Shown here: positions 26,242-35,209 of the stretch, in pieces | Layout of the letters: each line of letters opens with the position of its first letter | Position numbering within the stretch: the stretch's first letter is position 1 | NCBI GenBank assembly: GCA_947253655.1 | Contig: CAMYAE010000002.1 | Location: 1 to 64,000 of the forward strand | Source of the DNA: an uncultured Bacteroidales bacterium | Lineage (GTDB): Bacteria > Bacteroidota > Bacteroidia > Bacteroidales > UBA932 | Reading direction: 5' to 3' | DNA: 64,000 nt | Position numbers and translations under genes: made by a program | The notes under the pieces: generated by a model | Databases searched by the model: none | Told to the model about the DNA's origin: nothing | Seen by the model: the letters and a program-made list of their open reading frames with translations, nothing else

Positions 26242-27540
26242 ATGGATACTCAGGAACTTCAAAGACTGAAAAACAAATACGACATCATCGGCAATGACGT
26301 CGCTCTTAACGATGCCCTGGAAATGGCTATGGCGGTGGCACCCACCGATCTTTTAGTCCTGGTTACAGGCGAAAGCGGAGTAGGCAAGGAGAATATTCCG
26401 AAAATCATTCATCAGCATAGTCTCAGAAAGACCGGCAAGTATTTTGCCGTCAATTGCGGAGCCATTCCGGAGGGGACTATCGAATCCGAGCTTTTCGGCC
26501 ACGAGAAAGGGTCTTTTACCGGGGCCATTGAAGCCAGAAAGGGCTATTTTGAGGAAGCCAACGGCGGTACGCTTTTCTTGGACGAAATCGGAGAATTGCC
26601 TCTGCCTTATCAGGCCAAACTTCTGAGAGTCTTGCAGTCAGGGGAATATACGAGAGTAGGGGCGTCCAAGGTTAGCAAGACCGATGTGCGTGTAATTGCA
26701 GCTACAAATAAGGATTTGGGTTATGCCGTAGCTCAAGGCAAGTTCCGCCAAGACCTTTATTACAGGATTAACGGCGTCCAGATAAAGATGCCGCCGCTTA
26801 GAGAAAGACGTGATGATATCTATCTGCTGTTCAGGAAGTTCGTGTCGGATTTCTCGGAGAAATACAATCTTAGACGCATAAACCTTACGCATGACGCCAT
26901 AGAGCTGCTGAGGAACTACAGGTGGCCTGGCAATGTGCGTCAGCTTAAAAATATAGCCGAGACCGTAGCCGCTTTGGAATCTGCCAGGATGACACCGGGT
27001 GCGGAAAAGGTGGAGGTAAATGCAGCGGCTCTGGCCGCATATATCCCTAAGGATGATCCTAATAATCTTCCCGTAAAGTTCAGAAGCAACGAGGGCTCTA
27101 TCAGCGAGGATGACCGACAGGAAATATTCAAGGCCCTGTACGGGCTTAACGCCGAAGTGGCCAATCTCAAGAAAATCATAGCTTCCGGAGGCTACGCTGC
27201 GGCTCATGACCGGCAACCGGCGGCCATTTCCGAATCTGCCGGATATATAGACAGGCAGGACATCGGTTGGTCCGACAGGGAAAACGGTATTGACATCCAG
27301 GATTATGCCGGTACACCAAAACCTGTATTTCATAATGCCGGAGAACCGGATATAAAGAAAAATATAGTTGTAAACGCCGAGCCGTCATTATCAATTAAAG
27401 ACAATAGCGAGGATTTGGTGAGAAAGGCACTGGAAAAGCATAATGGCAATAGGAAAAAGGCGGCTGAGGAGCTTGGAATTTCGGAGAGGTCTATTTATAG
27501 GAAACTGCCGCCGGAGTTCCGCACTAAAAAGAGTAGATAA
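26242..27540 (+). CDS. Sigma-54 interaction domain transcriptional activator without receiver domain
   Basis: The 432-residue protein begins directly with the AAA+ domain: Walker A GESGVGKE (about 47-54), the sigma-54 contact loop GSFTGA, GGTLFLDEIGELPL (Walker B), and RWPGNVRQLKN. A variable linker (270-380) leads to a Fis-type helix-turn-helix (NRKKAAEELGISERSIYRKL). No receiver, GAF or PAS domain is present, so activity may be set by level or by a partner. It is immediately followed by lptE (2 bases apart), the 28069 gene and secG, so it may be co-transcribed with envelope genes. Confidence 0.93.
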   Translation: MDTQELQRLKNKYDIIGNDVALNDALEMAMAVAPTDLLVLVTGESGVGKENIPKIIHQHSLRKTGKYFAVNCGAIPEGTIESELFGHEKGSFTGAIEARKGYFEEANGGTLFLDEIGELPLPYQAKLLRVLQSGEYTRVGASKVSKTDVRVIAATNKDLGYAVAQGKFRQDLYYRINGVQIKMPPLRERRDDIYLLFRKFVSDFSEKYNLRRINLTHDAIELLRNYRWPGNVRQLKNIAETVAALESARMTPGAEKVEVNAAALAAYIPKDDPNNLPVKFRSNEGSISEDDRQEIFKALYGLNAEVANLKKIIASGGYAAAHDRQPAAISESAGYIDRQDIGWSDRENGIDIQDYAGTPKPVFHNAGEPDIKKNIVVNAEPSLSIKDNSEDLVRKALEKHNGNRKKAAEELGISERSIYRKLPPEFRTKKSR

Positions 27541-27542
27541 TT

Positions 27543-28064
27543 ATGTTCGGAGACAGATATTCCCATATTATTTCGGCTTTGGTACTGTCGCTGTCTGCCC
27601 TCTTGTTGAGCGGCTGCGGGATATATTCTTTTTCCGGCACATCCATACAGCCTGATGTCAAGACTGTTACTATTGATTATTTTGAATATACGGCCCTAAA
27701 GGTCAATCCTTCGTTAAGCAATGACCTTACGGAATCCCTCAAAGACAAATTCCGCAAGATGACGCGTTTAGAGCATGTCGACATGGACGGGGATCTGGAA
27801 ATCGCCGGCACCGTCACGGGTTATGATGTCCGGGCGATGGCAGTTACCGCTAACGAGGTCGCTGCCCAGAACAGGCTGACAGTTACCGTAAAAATAGTCT
27901 ATACCAACAGGAAATATCCGGAAGAGGATTTCGAAAAGTCTTTCTCGGCTTATGGGGATTACGACTCAACTCAGTCTTTGGATGCCGTGGAGGCCACTCT
28001 ATGCGAAGAGATAGTCAAGCAGCTGTGTGAAGATATTCTTAATGCAACTGTAGCAAATTGGTAG
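27543..28064 (+). CDS. lptE: LPS-assembly lipoprotein LptE-like
   Basis: The 173-residue product has a lipoprotein signal (ALLLSGCGIYSFSGTSI) and the pattern of Bacteroidota LptE: a YSFSGTSIQPDVKTVTI opening, ALKVNPSLSNDLTESLKDKF, and a C-terminal helix ending in CEDILNATVANW. LptE plugs the LptD barrel that inserts lipopolysaccharide in the outer membrane. It starts 2 bases after the sigma-54 activator and is followed after 4 bases by the next gene, so translation is probably coupled. Confidence 0.85.
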   Translation: MFGDRYSHIISALVLSLSALLLSGCGIYSFSGTSIQPDVKTVTIDYFEYTALKVNPSLSNDLTESLKDKFRKMTRLEHVDMDGDLEIAGTVTGYDVRAMAVTANEVAAQNRLTVTVKIVYTNRKYPEEDFEKSFSAYGDYDSTQSLDAVEATLCEEIVKQLCEDILNATVANW

Positions 28065-28068
28065 AAAT

Positions 28069-28671
28069 ATGAGTGATTTTATTAGTCTTAAAAAGTTAGG
28101 CTACGAAGAACTTGCCGGTGTAGTGAACCTTTATCCGTGGTACGCGGCGGCTCGCCGTGAGATGTGTCTTAGAATGGCAGGTATGGGTGGAGACTTTTGG
28201 GGAAATGTCCAGTTTTCAGATGCGGCCTTGTACGTCGGCGACAGAAGCAAGATTTCTGATATTATCAGAGGCGACAGGAAAGGCGATTATGAGGATAAGG
28301 ATATAGACAAGATTCTTAAATCATATCTCGATGAAAATCAGGCAACTGCCATGCCGGAAAATCATCAGGAAGTCCATATCCCCGGCGGTGATTTCTTCTC
28401 CCGTTCCCAATATGAAAAGGTGCGCAAGGAGGGGGACAACGTGTTCTCCCGTTTTGCTGTCAAAGCTATAAAAGATGCCGCCGACAATGGGGAAGAGAGC
28501 CCGTTAGGTGAAGATTTCTGTACCGAGACTTTAGCCGGAATATACGAAGAGCAAGGGTATTATGAGCAGGCAAGACATATTTATTCTCGTCTTCTCTTGA
28601 AATTCCCGGAAAAAAATGCTTACTTTGCAGCCCTTATTGACAATTTGGATAATCGGAAAATAAAAATTTGA
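28069..28671 (+). CDS. Hypothetical protein between lptE and secG (helical, TPR-like end)
   Basis: The 200-residue cytoplasmic protein opens with LKKLGYEELAGVVNLYPWYAAARREMCLRMAG, has a charged middle, and ends in a helix-turn-helix pair that reads like a TPR motif (TLAGIYEEQGYYEQARHIYSRLLLKFPEK). I recognise it as a Bacteroidota-conserved neighbour of secG without a known role. It lies 4 bases after lptE and 7 before secG, so these genes form one operon. Confidence 0.8.
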   Translation: MSDFISLKKLGYEELAGVVNLYPWYAAARREMCLRMAGMGGDFWGNVQFSDAALYVGDRSKISDIIRGDRKGDYEDKDIDKILKSYLDENQATAMPENHQEVHIPGGDFFSRSQYEKVRKEGDNVFSRFAVKAIKDAADNGEESPLGEDFCTETLAGIYEEQGYYEQARHIYSRLLLKFPEKNAYFAALIDNLDNRKIKI

Positions 28672-28678
28672 TAACGAT

Positions 28679-29050
28679 ATGAATTGGTTATTTGTAACAC
28701 TGACAGTGTTTATAGTAATTGCCAGCATTCTTCTGGTGATTGTCGTTCTGCTGCAGAACGGTAAAGACGGTGGTCTTGCCAGCAATTTTGTTGCAGGCAA
28801 CCAGACATTCGGTGTGAGGCAGACCGCAGATATGCTTGAAAAGATTACATGGGGTCTGGTGACGTTTATTTTAGTTGTTTCTATAATTGCCTCATTCTCA
28901 GCCGGTAATAAGGTTTCTTCAGGTAATGTTACCGATAAGATTGAGAATGCCGCATCGGAGCAGCCGGAGTTCCCATCAGCACCTTTACAGCAAGGAGCTG
29001 CAGAGATTCCGTCAACCGGAGCTCCTGCAACAGGTGAGCCTACTGAATAA
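28679..29050 (+). CDS. secG: Preprotein translocase subunit SecG
   Basis: SecG is the small non-essential subunit of the SecYEG channel. The 123-residue protein has two membrane helices (4-23 and 55-75) and the conserved LLQNGKDGGLASNF between them. The tail of about 45 residues is rich in Pro, Ala and Glu, as in other Bacteroidota SecG proteins. It closes the operon that begins with the sigma-54 activator. Confidence 0.95.
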   Translation: MNWLFVTLTVFIVIASILLVIVVLLQNGKDGGLASNFVAGNQTFGVRQTADMLEKITWGLVTFILVVSIIASFSAGNKVSSGNVTDKIENAASEQPEFPSAPLQQGAAEIPSTGAPATGEPTE

Positions 29051-29059
29051 TTACAATTA

Positions 29060-29074
29060 CTGACAAATTGTCAG
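29060..29074. promoter_or_regulatory. Perfect short dyad behind secG
   Basis: CTGACA, three bases, TGTCAG form a perfect 15-base dyad 10 bases after the secG stop. It could be an operator for clpB or a weak stem; no T tract follows. Confidence 0.35.
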
Positions 29075-29105
29075 AATAATTCCGTTGGAATGTAATTTGA
29101 CGCAT

Positions 29106-29133
29106 AGCCGTTTGTTCTTCGGAGCATACGGCT
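29106..29133 (+). promoter_or_regulatory. UUCG-capped hairpin in the clpB leader
   Basis: AGCCGT (29106) pairs with ACGGCT (29128-29133); after one T-T mismatch TGTTC pairs with GAGCA, closing on C-TTCG-G, the unusually stable tetraloop. No uridine run follows. It lies 40 bases before the clpB start and may be a transcription stop of the secG operon or a leader element for clpB. Confidence 0.55.
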
Positions 29134-29172
29134 GTTGCTGTATATTCTCCGTAGGATAAAAAGGAGAAAATT

Positions 29173-31362
29173 ATGGAAAATTACGAAACACGGAAAAACA
29201 AGATTGAGTTCTTGTCAAAATTTGCCGCAAACTTGAATGAACTTGCGACAAAAGGCAAGCTCGACCCCGTTATAGGTAGAGATGAAGAAATAAGGCGAGT
29301 TCTGCAGATATTAAGCCGCAGGACAAAGAACAACCCTATTCTTATCGGAGAGCCGGGGGTCGGAAAGACTGCCATTTCTGAGGGCATAGCCCAGAAGATT
29401 GTTGATGGACATGTGCCGGAAAACCTGAAAGACAGGATTGTCTATTCGCTTGATATGGGGGCACTTATTGCGGGAGCGAAATATCAGGGCGAATTCGAGG
29501 AACGTTTGAAGGGAGTTGTAAAAGAGGTTGTCGAGAGTGACGGGCAGATAATATTGTTTATCGATGAAATTCATACGCTTGTCGGAGCAGGACGGGCTTC
29601 CGGTGCTATGGACGCTTCAAATATACTGAAGCCGGCATTGGCAAGGGGCGAATTAAGGACTATAGGCTCCACTACTCTTGATGAATATCAGAAATATTTT
29701 GAGACAGACAAGGCACTTGAAAGGCGATTTCAGATGGTTATGGTCAATGAGCCGTCGCCTGCGGAGTCTATATCAATACTTCGCGGTCTTAAAGAAAAAT
29801 ATGAGAATCATCATAGAGTCAGGATAGAGGACGATGCTTTGATTGCCGCCGTAAATCTCTCACACAGATATATTACCAACCGTTTTTTGCCGGATAAGGC
29901 AATCGATCTGATTGACGAAGCCGCTTCAAAACTGCGTTTGGAGATGAATTCCGTGCCTGAGCCGATTGCCGAACTTGACAGCCGAGTACGTCAGCTTGAG
30001 ATTGAAAAGGAAGCTGTCAAGAGGGAGGGCGTTTCGCTTAAGTTGAGCAATATTGAAGATGAGCTTAAAAAAGTGGAGGCGGAAAGAGCAACCCTTATGT
30101 CCAAATGGAATGAAGAGAAAGGCATTTTGTCGTCATTGCAGGCAGCCCGTCAACGTTTGGATGACTATAAGATAGAAGCACATACGGCGGAGCGTGCAGG
30201 AGATTATGGCAAAGTGGCAGAACTTCGTTATGGCAAAATGGCTGAGGTCTCAAAGGAAATAGAGCATCTGATGCAAGAGCAGCAATCAATTAAGGAACCT
30301 ATTGTAACAGAGTCTGTTACACCTGAGGATATTGCCGAGGTCGTTGCAAAATGGACGGGTATACCGGTAAAGCGTATGCTCGAAAGCGAAAAAGAGAAAC
30401 TGCTCAGGATGGAAGAAGAACTCCATAAGAGAGTAGTGGGACAGGATGTTGCTATTCAGGCAGTTGCCGATGCAATAAGGCGTAGCCGTGCCGGTCTTTC
30501 CAATGAAAAACGGCCCATAGGTTCTTTCCTGTTCATGGGAACGACAGGTGTCGGAAAGACGGAGCTGGCGAAAGCTTTGGCCGAGTTCCTTTTTAATGAC
30601 GAAAACATGATGACGAGGATTGATATGAGCGAATATCAGGAAAGGCATACCGTAAGCCGCCTTATAGGAGCTCCTCCGGGATATGTGGGCTACGACGAGG
30701 GAGGGCAACTCACCGAGGCGGTTAGAAGAAAGCCTTACTCTGTAGTCTTGCTTGACGAAATCGAAAAGGCTCACCCGGATGTGTTCAATACCTTGTTGCA
30801 GGTGCTTGACGACGGTCGTCTAACTGACAATAAAGGCCGGACAGTCGATTTCAAGAACACTATCCTTATTATGACATCCAACGTAGGCTCGGATATAATC
30901 CGTAATTACATGGAGCGCCTGCCATCAATAGATGGTGGAGACCCTAATGCCGAGCTGGCAGCCATTGCCGAGAGGAGACGCCTGCTTGATGAGTGCAACA
31001 ATAAGGTGTTAGAGGTCTTAAAGCAAATTGTCCGCCCGGAATTTCTGAACAGAATTGATGAAACAATTATGTTTGACCCTCTCACCAAGAGAGATATTCG
31101 CGAAATCCTGCATATTCAGATGGAGGTTTTGAAGAAGAGATTAGAGGAGGAGAGCATAGAAATAACGTTTACAAGGCGTTTTGAGGATTATATCGTGGAT
31201 AAGGGCTATGATCCTGTCTACGGAGCAAGACCGGTTAAGAGAATCGTCCAAAGGGAGCTTGTCAATCAGTTGGCGAAAGCTATTCTTGACGGCTCGGTGT
31301 CCAAAAACGCAGTAATCGAGGTCGATATGGCCGGACAGGAAGTTATTTTACGGAATAAATAA
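29173..31362 (+). CDS. clpB: ClpB-type disaggregase lacking the N-terminal domain
   Basis: ClpB with DnaK refolds aggregated proteins. This protein has both AAA+ modules: Walker A GEPGVGKT near residue 57 and [10 protein letters not shown] near residue 460, pore loop [14 protein letters not shown], the full coiled-coil middle domain (about 270-380), and [15 protein letters not shown] in the second pore loop. At 729 residues it is about 130 shorter than usual because the Clp N-domain is absent: it begins [24 protein letters not shown], right at the first ATPase module. The 122 bases to secG cannot hold that domain, so the short form is encoded as such. A strong GGAG-containing site (AAGGAGAAAAT) precedes the ATG, unusual for this genome. 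A terminator follows at 31381. Confidence 0.95.
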   Translation: MENYETRKNKIEFLSKFAANLNELATKGKLDPVIGRDEEIRRVLQILSRRTKNNPILIGEPGVGKTAISEGIAQKIVDGHVPENLKDRIVYSLDMGALIAGAKYQGEFEERLKGVVKEVVESDGQIILFIDEIHTLVGAGRASGAMDASNILKPALARGELRTIGSTTLDEYQKYFETDKALERRFQMVMVNEPSPAESISILRGLKEKYENHHRVRIEDDALIAAVNLSHRYITNRFLPDKAIDLIDEAASKLRLEMNSVPEPIAELDSRVRQLEIEKEAVKREGVSLKLSNIEDELKKVEAERATLMSKWNEEKGILSSLQAARQRLDDYKIEAHTAERAGDYGKVAELRYGKMAEVSKEIEHLMQEQQSIKEPIVTESVTPEDIAEVVAKWTGIPVKRMLESEKEKLLRMEEELHKRVVGQDVAIQAVADAIRRSRAGLSNEKRPIGSFLFMGTTGVGKTELAKALAEFLFNDENMMTRIDMSEYQERHTVSRLIGAPPGYVGYDEGGQLTEAVRRKPYSVVLLDEIEKAHPDVFNTLLQVLDDGRLTDNKGRTVDFKNTILIMTSNVGSDIIRNYMERLPSIDGGDPNAELAAIAERRRLLDECNNKVLEVLKQIVRPEFLNRIDETIMFDPLTKRDIREILHIQMEVLKKRLEEESIEITFTRRFEDYIVDKGYDPVYGARPVKRIVQRELVNQLAKAILDGSVSKNAVIEVDMAGQEVILRNK

Positions 31363-31380
31363 ATTATGTTAATATAGTAG

Positions 31381-31415
31381 AGTGAGAGGAAATAATCATT
31401 TTCTCTCACTTGTTT
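31381..31415 (+). terminator. Terminator of clpB
   Basis: AGTGAGAGGAAA (31381-31392) pairs with TTTTCTCTCACT (31399-31410) with one G-T pair, followed by TTGTTTATT. It stands 19 bases behind the clpB stop. Confidence 0.8.
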
Positions 31416-31440
31416 ATTATTAATATCTTATATAAATTTG
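31409..31440 (+). promoter_or_regulatory. Promoter of the 31484 ATPase gene
   Basis: CTTG at 31409-31412, 20 bp, TAAATTTG at 31433-31440. It begins inside the clpB terminator. A very AT-rich leader of about 35 bases follows before the ATG. Confidence 0.5.
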
Positions 31441-31483
31441 TCTATATTAAATAATATATGTTAAATTAATATTTATTATATAA

Positions 31484-32821
31484 ATGGCTTTCTATCTTAG
31501 AAATGACGAAATATCGTTGCTTCGCCGTCAGTTGTGGCTGTCGGAACATCAGAGAAGCCGCATGACCTTGATATACGGAGAGCCTCATTCGGGCAAGACC
31601 TCATTGGCAGCACGTGCCTTGTCGGACGGGACCACCCTCTATTTAAAGACGGGGAATAGGACTGAGAGTATGATGTTGGCAGGCTTTTCGGAGCAAATTG
31701 GCCGGAAATTAAAAAAACAGGTGTCGAATCCGCCTAAAGAAATATGCACGATGCTGAAGTTGCTTTTTGGGTATTCGACTGAAAGTACCCTGACATTTAT
31801 AATTGACGGGTTTGACTATTATTTAAATCGCAACTCCGATGAACTCTATAATTTTTGCGAGATCTGGAAAGATTACCGTTCGAGCTCTCACATCAATTTA
31901 GTCATAATTGTCGATGATGAAATGTTGGCGACGGCTGCCATTAATGAAAAGACCGGGCCACTGTCCGCCCTTGCGGATTTGAGAATCAGACTTGACAAAT
32001 TCAAGATTTCCGAGCTAAAGACGCTTATGTCATTGACATGCGAAGACTATTCTAATGAGGACCTGCTGTTTTTATATGGAATTACAGGCGGCGTTCCGGA
32101 ATATGTGGGCAAAGCCATTCAAGGCGGTAGCCCCAAGTTACCGGATTTCGTCTCACGATTGTTTTGCGAGGACTCCTATTATATAAGGGAGGGCGATAAT
32201 ATATTGAATTCCGTAATAGGGCATAATAAAGACATATATGTGTCTATATTACAGGCTATTGCATCAGGCAAAAGAACACAGTCAGAGATTGAGGCCGCAG
32301 TTGGGAAAGGGAATGTCGGAGGTCATCTCTATAAACTTGAAAAAGAGTTCGGGCTTGTTGTAAAAGTCAGACCTGCCTTATCGGCTAACGCACAACGCAA
32401 CGTAGTCAGATATGAAATCAAGAGCACTTTTCTGCTGATGTGGCTCAGGACTATTGACAATAATAGGGATTTGGTCGCTTCGTGCGATTTCAATAAACTA
32501 AGGGAATTTGCGTTCGACGATTTTGGCAGACTGCATAAATATTTGCTGGTAAGGTATTTCCGAGATATGCTACAGGAGCAGTACGGCTTTACGGAAATAG
32601 GAGGCCAGTGGAAATCATCAGCGAAGAACGAAAAATACGGCCCGGAGGCGGATATTATTTCCGTGGACGATAAAGACCGTAAAGTATTCATTGCCACCGT
32701 TGAAAAATCAGTCGCGGATTTCAACAAGGCCACCTTTCTCGAAACTATTTCCAATCTCGAAAAGAACTGCCTTAAAGGTTACAAAATTGACTCAAGGCTA
32801 TTTACGTTAGAGGATATGTAG
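31484..32821 (+). CDS. Archaeal-type ATPase (PF01637) with DUF234-like C-terminus
   Basis: The 445-residue protein has Walker A GEPHSGKTS (32-40), Walker B TFIIDGFDYY (about 105-114), the YGITGGVPEYVGKA motif typical of this family, a winged-helix part (SGKRTQSEIEAAVGKGNVGGHLYKLEKEFGLV split around 265-300) and a DUF234-like end with a degenerate nuclease-fold core (GPEADIISVDDKDRKVFIATVEKS). It is a distant relative of the ATPase at 3492. Role unknown. It stands alone, converging with the C69 peptidase gene 13 bases away. Confidence 0.88.
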   Translation: MAFYLRNDEISLLRRQLWLSEHQRSRMTLIYGEPHSGKTSLAARALSDGTTLYLKTGNRTESMMLAGFSEQIGRKLKKQVSNPPKEICTMLKLLFGYSTESTLTFIIDGFDYYLNRNSDELYNFCEIWKDYRSSSHINLVIIVDDEMLATAAINEKTGPLSALADLRIRLDKFKISELKTLMSLTCEDYSNEDLLFLYGITGGVPEYVGKAIQGGSPKLPDFVSRLFCEDSYYIREGDNILNSVIGHNKDIYVSILQAIASGKRTQSEIEAAVGKGNVGGHLYKLEKEFGLVVKVRPALSANAQRNVVRYEIKSTFLLMWLRTIDNNRDLVASCDFNKLREFAFDDFGRLHKYLLVRYFRDMLQEQYGFTEIGGQWKSSAKNEKYGPEADIISVDDKDRKVFIATVEKSVADFNKATFLETISNLEKNCLKGYKIDSRLFTLEDM

Positions 32822-32834
32822 CGGAGCAAATCCG

Positions 32835-34637
32835 TTATTTCTCCTTTACTTCTATCATGTTGCCGTGGCTTTCGGCTACGGCTTCTTTCCACATTTCGGT
32901 ATAGCCCGGTTGGGTGAGGCCGTCAGGAATGTGCTTTGAGAATTCGGTATGCTTGAAAGAGCCGTCCGGATTCTGTGCTTTCACGTTCCCGTCAATAAAC
33001 TTGATCAGAAGCTCCTCTTCCATCTTCTGCCAATTCTGGAACTGTGTCTGGGCGGTATTGACGGAAAATTCGGTCAGTTGTTTCCTTATTTTCCCGAATT
33101 TCTTGCCGGTTTCGCTTTTAGCGTCAAACAAATAGCCCTTTTTGTCGGCCTTTTTCTGTTCTTTTATCACAACCTCCTGATATATGTCCAAAGCGGCATT
33201 GTCATTCTCGCGGACCTTCCTCATCTGCTCCCTTTCAAAAGCGTCAATCTTCTTGCGGACAAACGGGGCCATCTGGTTGTACATCTTGTAGCATGCGTTG
33301 GAAATCCTGTTGTTTATCCAGAAAGAGGATGTCGGGGAATAGGTAAGCAGGTCTCCGTTCCCTTCCGCAAAACATTCCGGCACGCTGTTCACATTGGTGT
33401 AAATAGGTGTAACGTATGAGGTTGCGGCATCATCGGTCCCAAACCACAGTATTCCTCCGAGGATGTCTGGGAAGGCACCACGTGCCTGGCCGACAAACCA
33501 GAAGCCTGTCTGCTGCGTCGCAATAGCCCTCTCATTCACATAGGTCTTCTCGTCATATTCGAACTCCATAGGCCTCCACCTATAAGGCAAAGCATTGCCG
33601 CCTGCACCTATATCAGCTGTCATATCCAACGGAGTACCTTCATAATGGTCTCTCATAATATCGGCCACATCCTTGACAGTCAGCTTCTTGGCAGGCTCAA
33701 TATATAGAGGGAGCCTGTTCTTTGGATTGCGCCCGAGAGCATAGTCTATGAAGGAATAGGCGTCTTTCGTAACCATTCTTCCGGTTTCATCCTCATAAGT
33801 AAACCAGCCGTTGCTCACTAAATTGAAAGCACTCCACACTCTCGCCTCACAACCCCTCATCGCACCGAAATCAAGAGGACAATAAGCTTCGCAGAAACTG
33901 AAATCCGCATCCTCTCCATTGAAATAGCCTTTTTTGCGGGCAAAGGAAATCACATCCTTAGAGTAAAGGCAGTTCTGAGGGTCGCGCAACGGAAATCTGT
34001 CGATTCTGGACTGGTTGGCATGGCATGAGACATACCCGTCAGGGATTTTGACAGCAACCCAAACCACTCCCTTATTGATATTTGTACCGTTTTTCATAAC
34101 AGTACCCTTTCCTATCATCTCCATAATCCAGATTTCATCCTTGTCGGCAATGGTAAAAGACTCGCCGGACGAATAATATCCATGCTCATTTGCGAGATCC
34201 GTCATCACCTCAATCGCCTCCCTCGCCGTTCTGCATCGCTGTAAAGCAATATAAATCAGAGAGCCATAGTCTATGCCTCCTTTTCTGTCGTGCAGCTCCG
34301 GTCGCCCTCCGAAAGTGGTCTCTGCAATTATCAGTTGGTGCTCATTCATGTTGCCTACGGTCTGATAGGTGTGAGGCACCTGATCAATCTCTCCCAGGTA
34401 ACGACCTGAATCCCAATCATATATCCTTAACTTCTCGCCGGCTTTCCAGTCAGCGGCAGGATGAAAATACAATTCTCCGTAAAGCCAATGCGAATCTGCT
34501 GCGTATGACACTAAATTGGACCCGTCAGCGCTTGCCCCCTTGGTTACAATCACATTGGTACAGGCTTCTGCCCTGATTCCCGCCGTCAACGCAACTATTG
34601 TCGAAGCCAATATGCAGATAATTGATTTATTCTTCAT
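32835..34637 (-). CDS. C69-family dipeptidase (Ntn hydrolase)
   Basis: The 600-residue protein has a signal peptide ending in RAEA, directly followed by CTNVIVTKGASADGS, so Cys26 becomes the N-terminal nucleophile after processing. Further motifs are EHQLIIAETTFGGR, YGSLIYIALQRCRTAREAI and GESFTIADKDEIWIMEMIGKG. These are the marks of peptidase family C69 (PF03577). It should hydrolyse small peptides or amides in the periplasm. The minus-strand gene diverges from the 34691 gene, with 53 bases between starts. The 60282 gene has the same signal-then-Cys arrangement with another Ntn family. Confidence 0.93.
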   Translation of the reverse strand: MKNKSIICILASTIVALTAGIRAEACTNVIVTKGASADGSNLVSYAADSHWLYGELYFHPAADWKAGEKLRIYDWDSGRYLGEIDQVPHTYQTVGNMNEHQLIIAETTFGGRPELHDRKGGIDYGSLIYIALQRCRTAREAIEVMTDLANEHGYYSSGESFTIADKDEIWIMEMIGKGTVMKNGTNINKGVVWVAVKIPDGYVSCHANQSRIDRFPLRDPQNCLYSKDVISFARKKGYFNGEDADFSFCEAYCPLDFGAMRGCEARVWSAFNLVSNGWFTYEDETGRMVTKDAYSFIDYALGRNPKNRLPLYIEPAKKLTVKDVADIMRDHYEGTPLDMTADIGAGGNALPYRWRPMEFEYDEKTYVNERAIATQQTGFWFVGQARGAFPDILGGILWFGTDDAATSYVTPIYTNVNSVPECFAEGNGDLLTYSPTSSFWINNRISNACYKMYNQMAPFVRKKIDAFEREQMRKVRENDNAALDIYQEVVIKEQKKADKKGYLFDAKSETGKKFGKIRKQLTEFSVNTAQTQFQNWQKMEEELLIKFIDGNVKAQNPDGSFKHTEFSKHIPDGLTQPGYTEMWKEAVAESHGNMIEVKEK

Positions 34638-34669
34638 TTTGTACTTTTATTATTAAATGATTATTTTTG
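34638..34669 (+). promoter_or_regulatory. Promoter of the 34691 gene
   Basis: TTTG at 34638-34641, 20 bp, TATTTTTG at 34662-34669. Since the -7 element covers the TTG at 34667, the ATG at 34691 must be the start. Confidence 0.7.
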
Positions 34670-34690
34670 TCTATATATAAATACAAATCT

Positions 34691-35140
34691 ATGAATTTTT
34701 TTTGTACGAAGCCGGCCTTTCGGCCTATATTGACGATAATATCGCTGATAATGCTTTTTTCGCCGGCACTCAGAGGACAGGACGGCTCCGGAGATGATAA
34801 GAAAATACCTACCCCCGAAGAATCGGCGGCAACCGAAGCCGAACGTCTCGGAAACCTGCTGAAATTGGAAGATTGGCAAATATTTTATGTGGATTCCACC
34901 CTGCAACATGACTATGTAGCCCTGAAAAATGAACTTGAGCAGCTTAAACTGTCAAAAGTGGAGAACTACGATTTGTATGTAAAGGTGCAAGACAAGTGGA
35001 TGGATAGGATAGACAACAGCTACAAGAAGTTCTTTAATGATAAACAATGGGCGGCCTATCTCAAAAGCGGTGCAGGCAAGGCACAGAAAGCGAGGGAGAA
35101 GCGTAAGATAAAAATGGCAAAGTCAGAAAATAATCGTTAG
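34691..35140 (+). CDS. Small secreted protein with charged helical body
   Basis: The 149-residue product has a signal peptide (hydrophobic ILTIISLIMLFSPAL, cleavage near LRGQ) and a soluble, mostly helical, highly charged body: TEAERLGNLLKLEDWQIFYVDSTLQHDY, then LKNELEQLKLSKVENYDLYVKVQDKWMDRIDNSYKKFF (two pieces of one long helical region). The end is lysine-rich. I know similar Bacteroidota secreted proteins without a function. pheS follows 69 bases later with its own promoter. Confidence 0.75.
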   Translation: MNFFCTKPAFRPILTIISLIMLFSPALRGQDGSGDDKKIPTPEESAATEAERLGNLLKLEDWQIFYVDSTLQHDYVALKNELEQLKLSKVENYDLYVKVQDKWMDRIDNSYKKFFNDKQWAAYLKSGAGKAQKAREKRKIKMAKSENNR

Positions 35141-35155
35141 TAAACGGAAAATGCT

Positions 35156-35163
35156 TAAATTTG
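35156..35163 (+). promoter_or_regulatory. -7 element before pheS (decides its start)
   Basis: TAAATTTG at 35156-35163 is one base from the upstream ATG at 35165, which can therefore not be in the message made here. It supports the start at 35210. Confidence 0.6.
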
Positions 35164-35209
35164 TATGATACTCATGCCGGGATTCCGGCAAATGTGGAAA
35201 GTAGATTAT

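Noticed and set aside
35165..35209. Upstream start for pheS adding 15 residues
   Set aside because: It lies directly behind a -7 promoter element and the added residues are not family-like.
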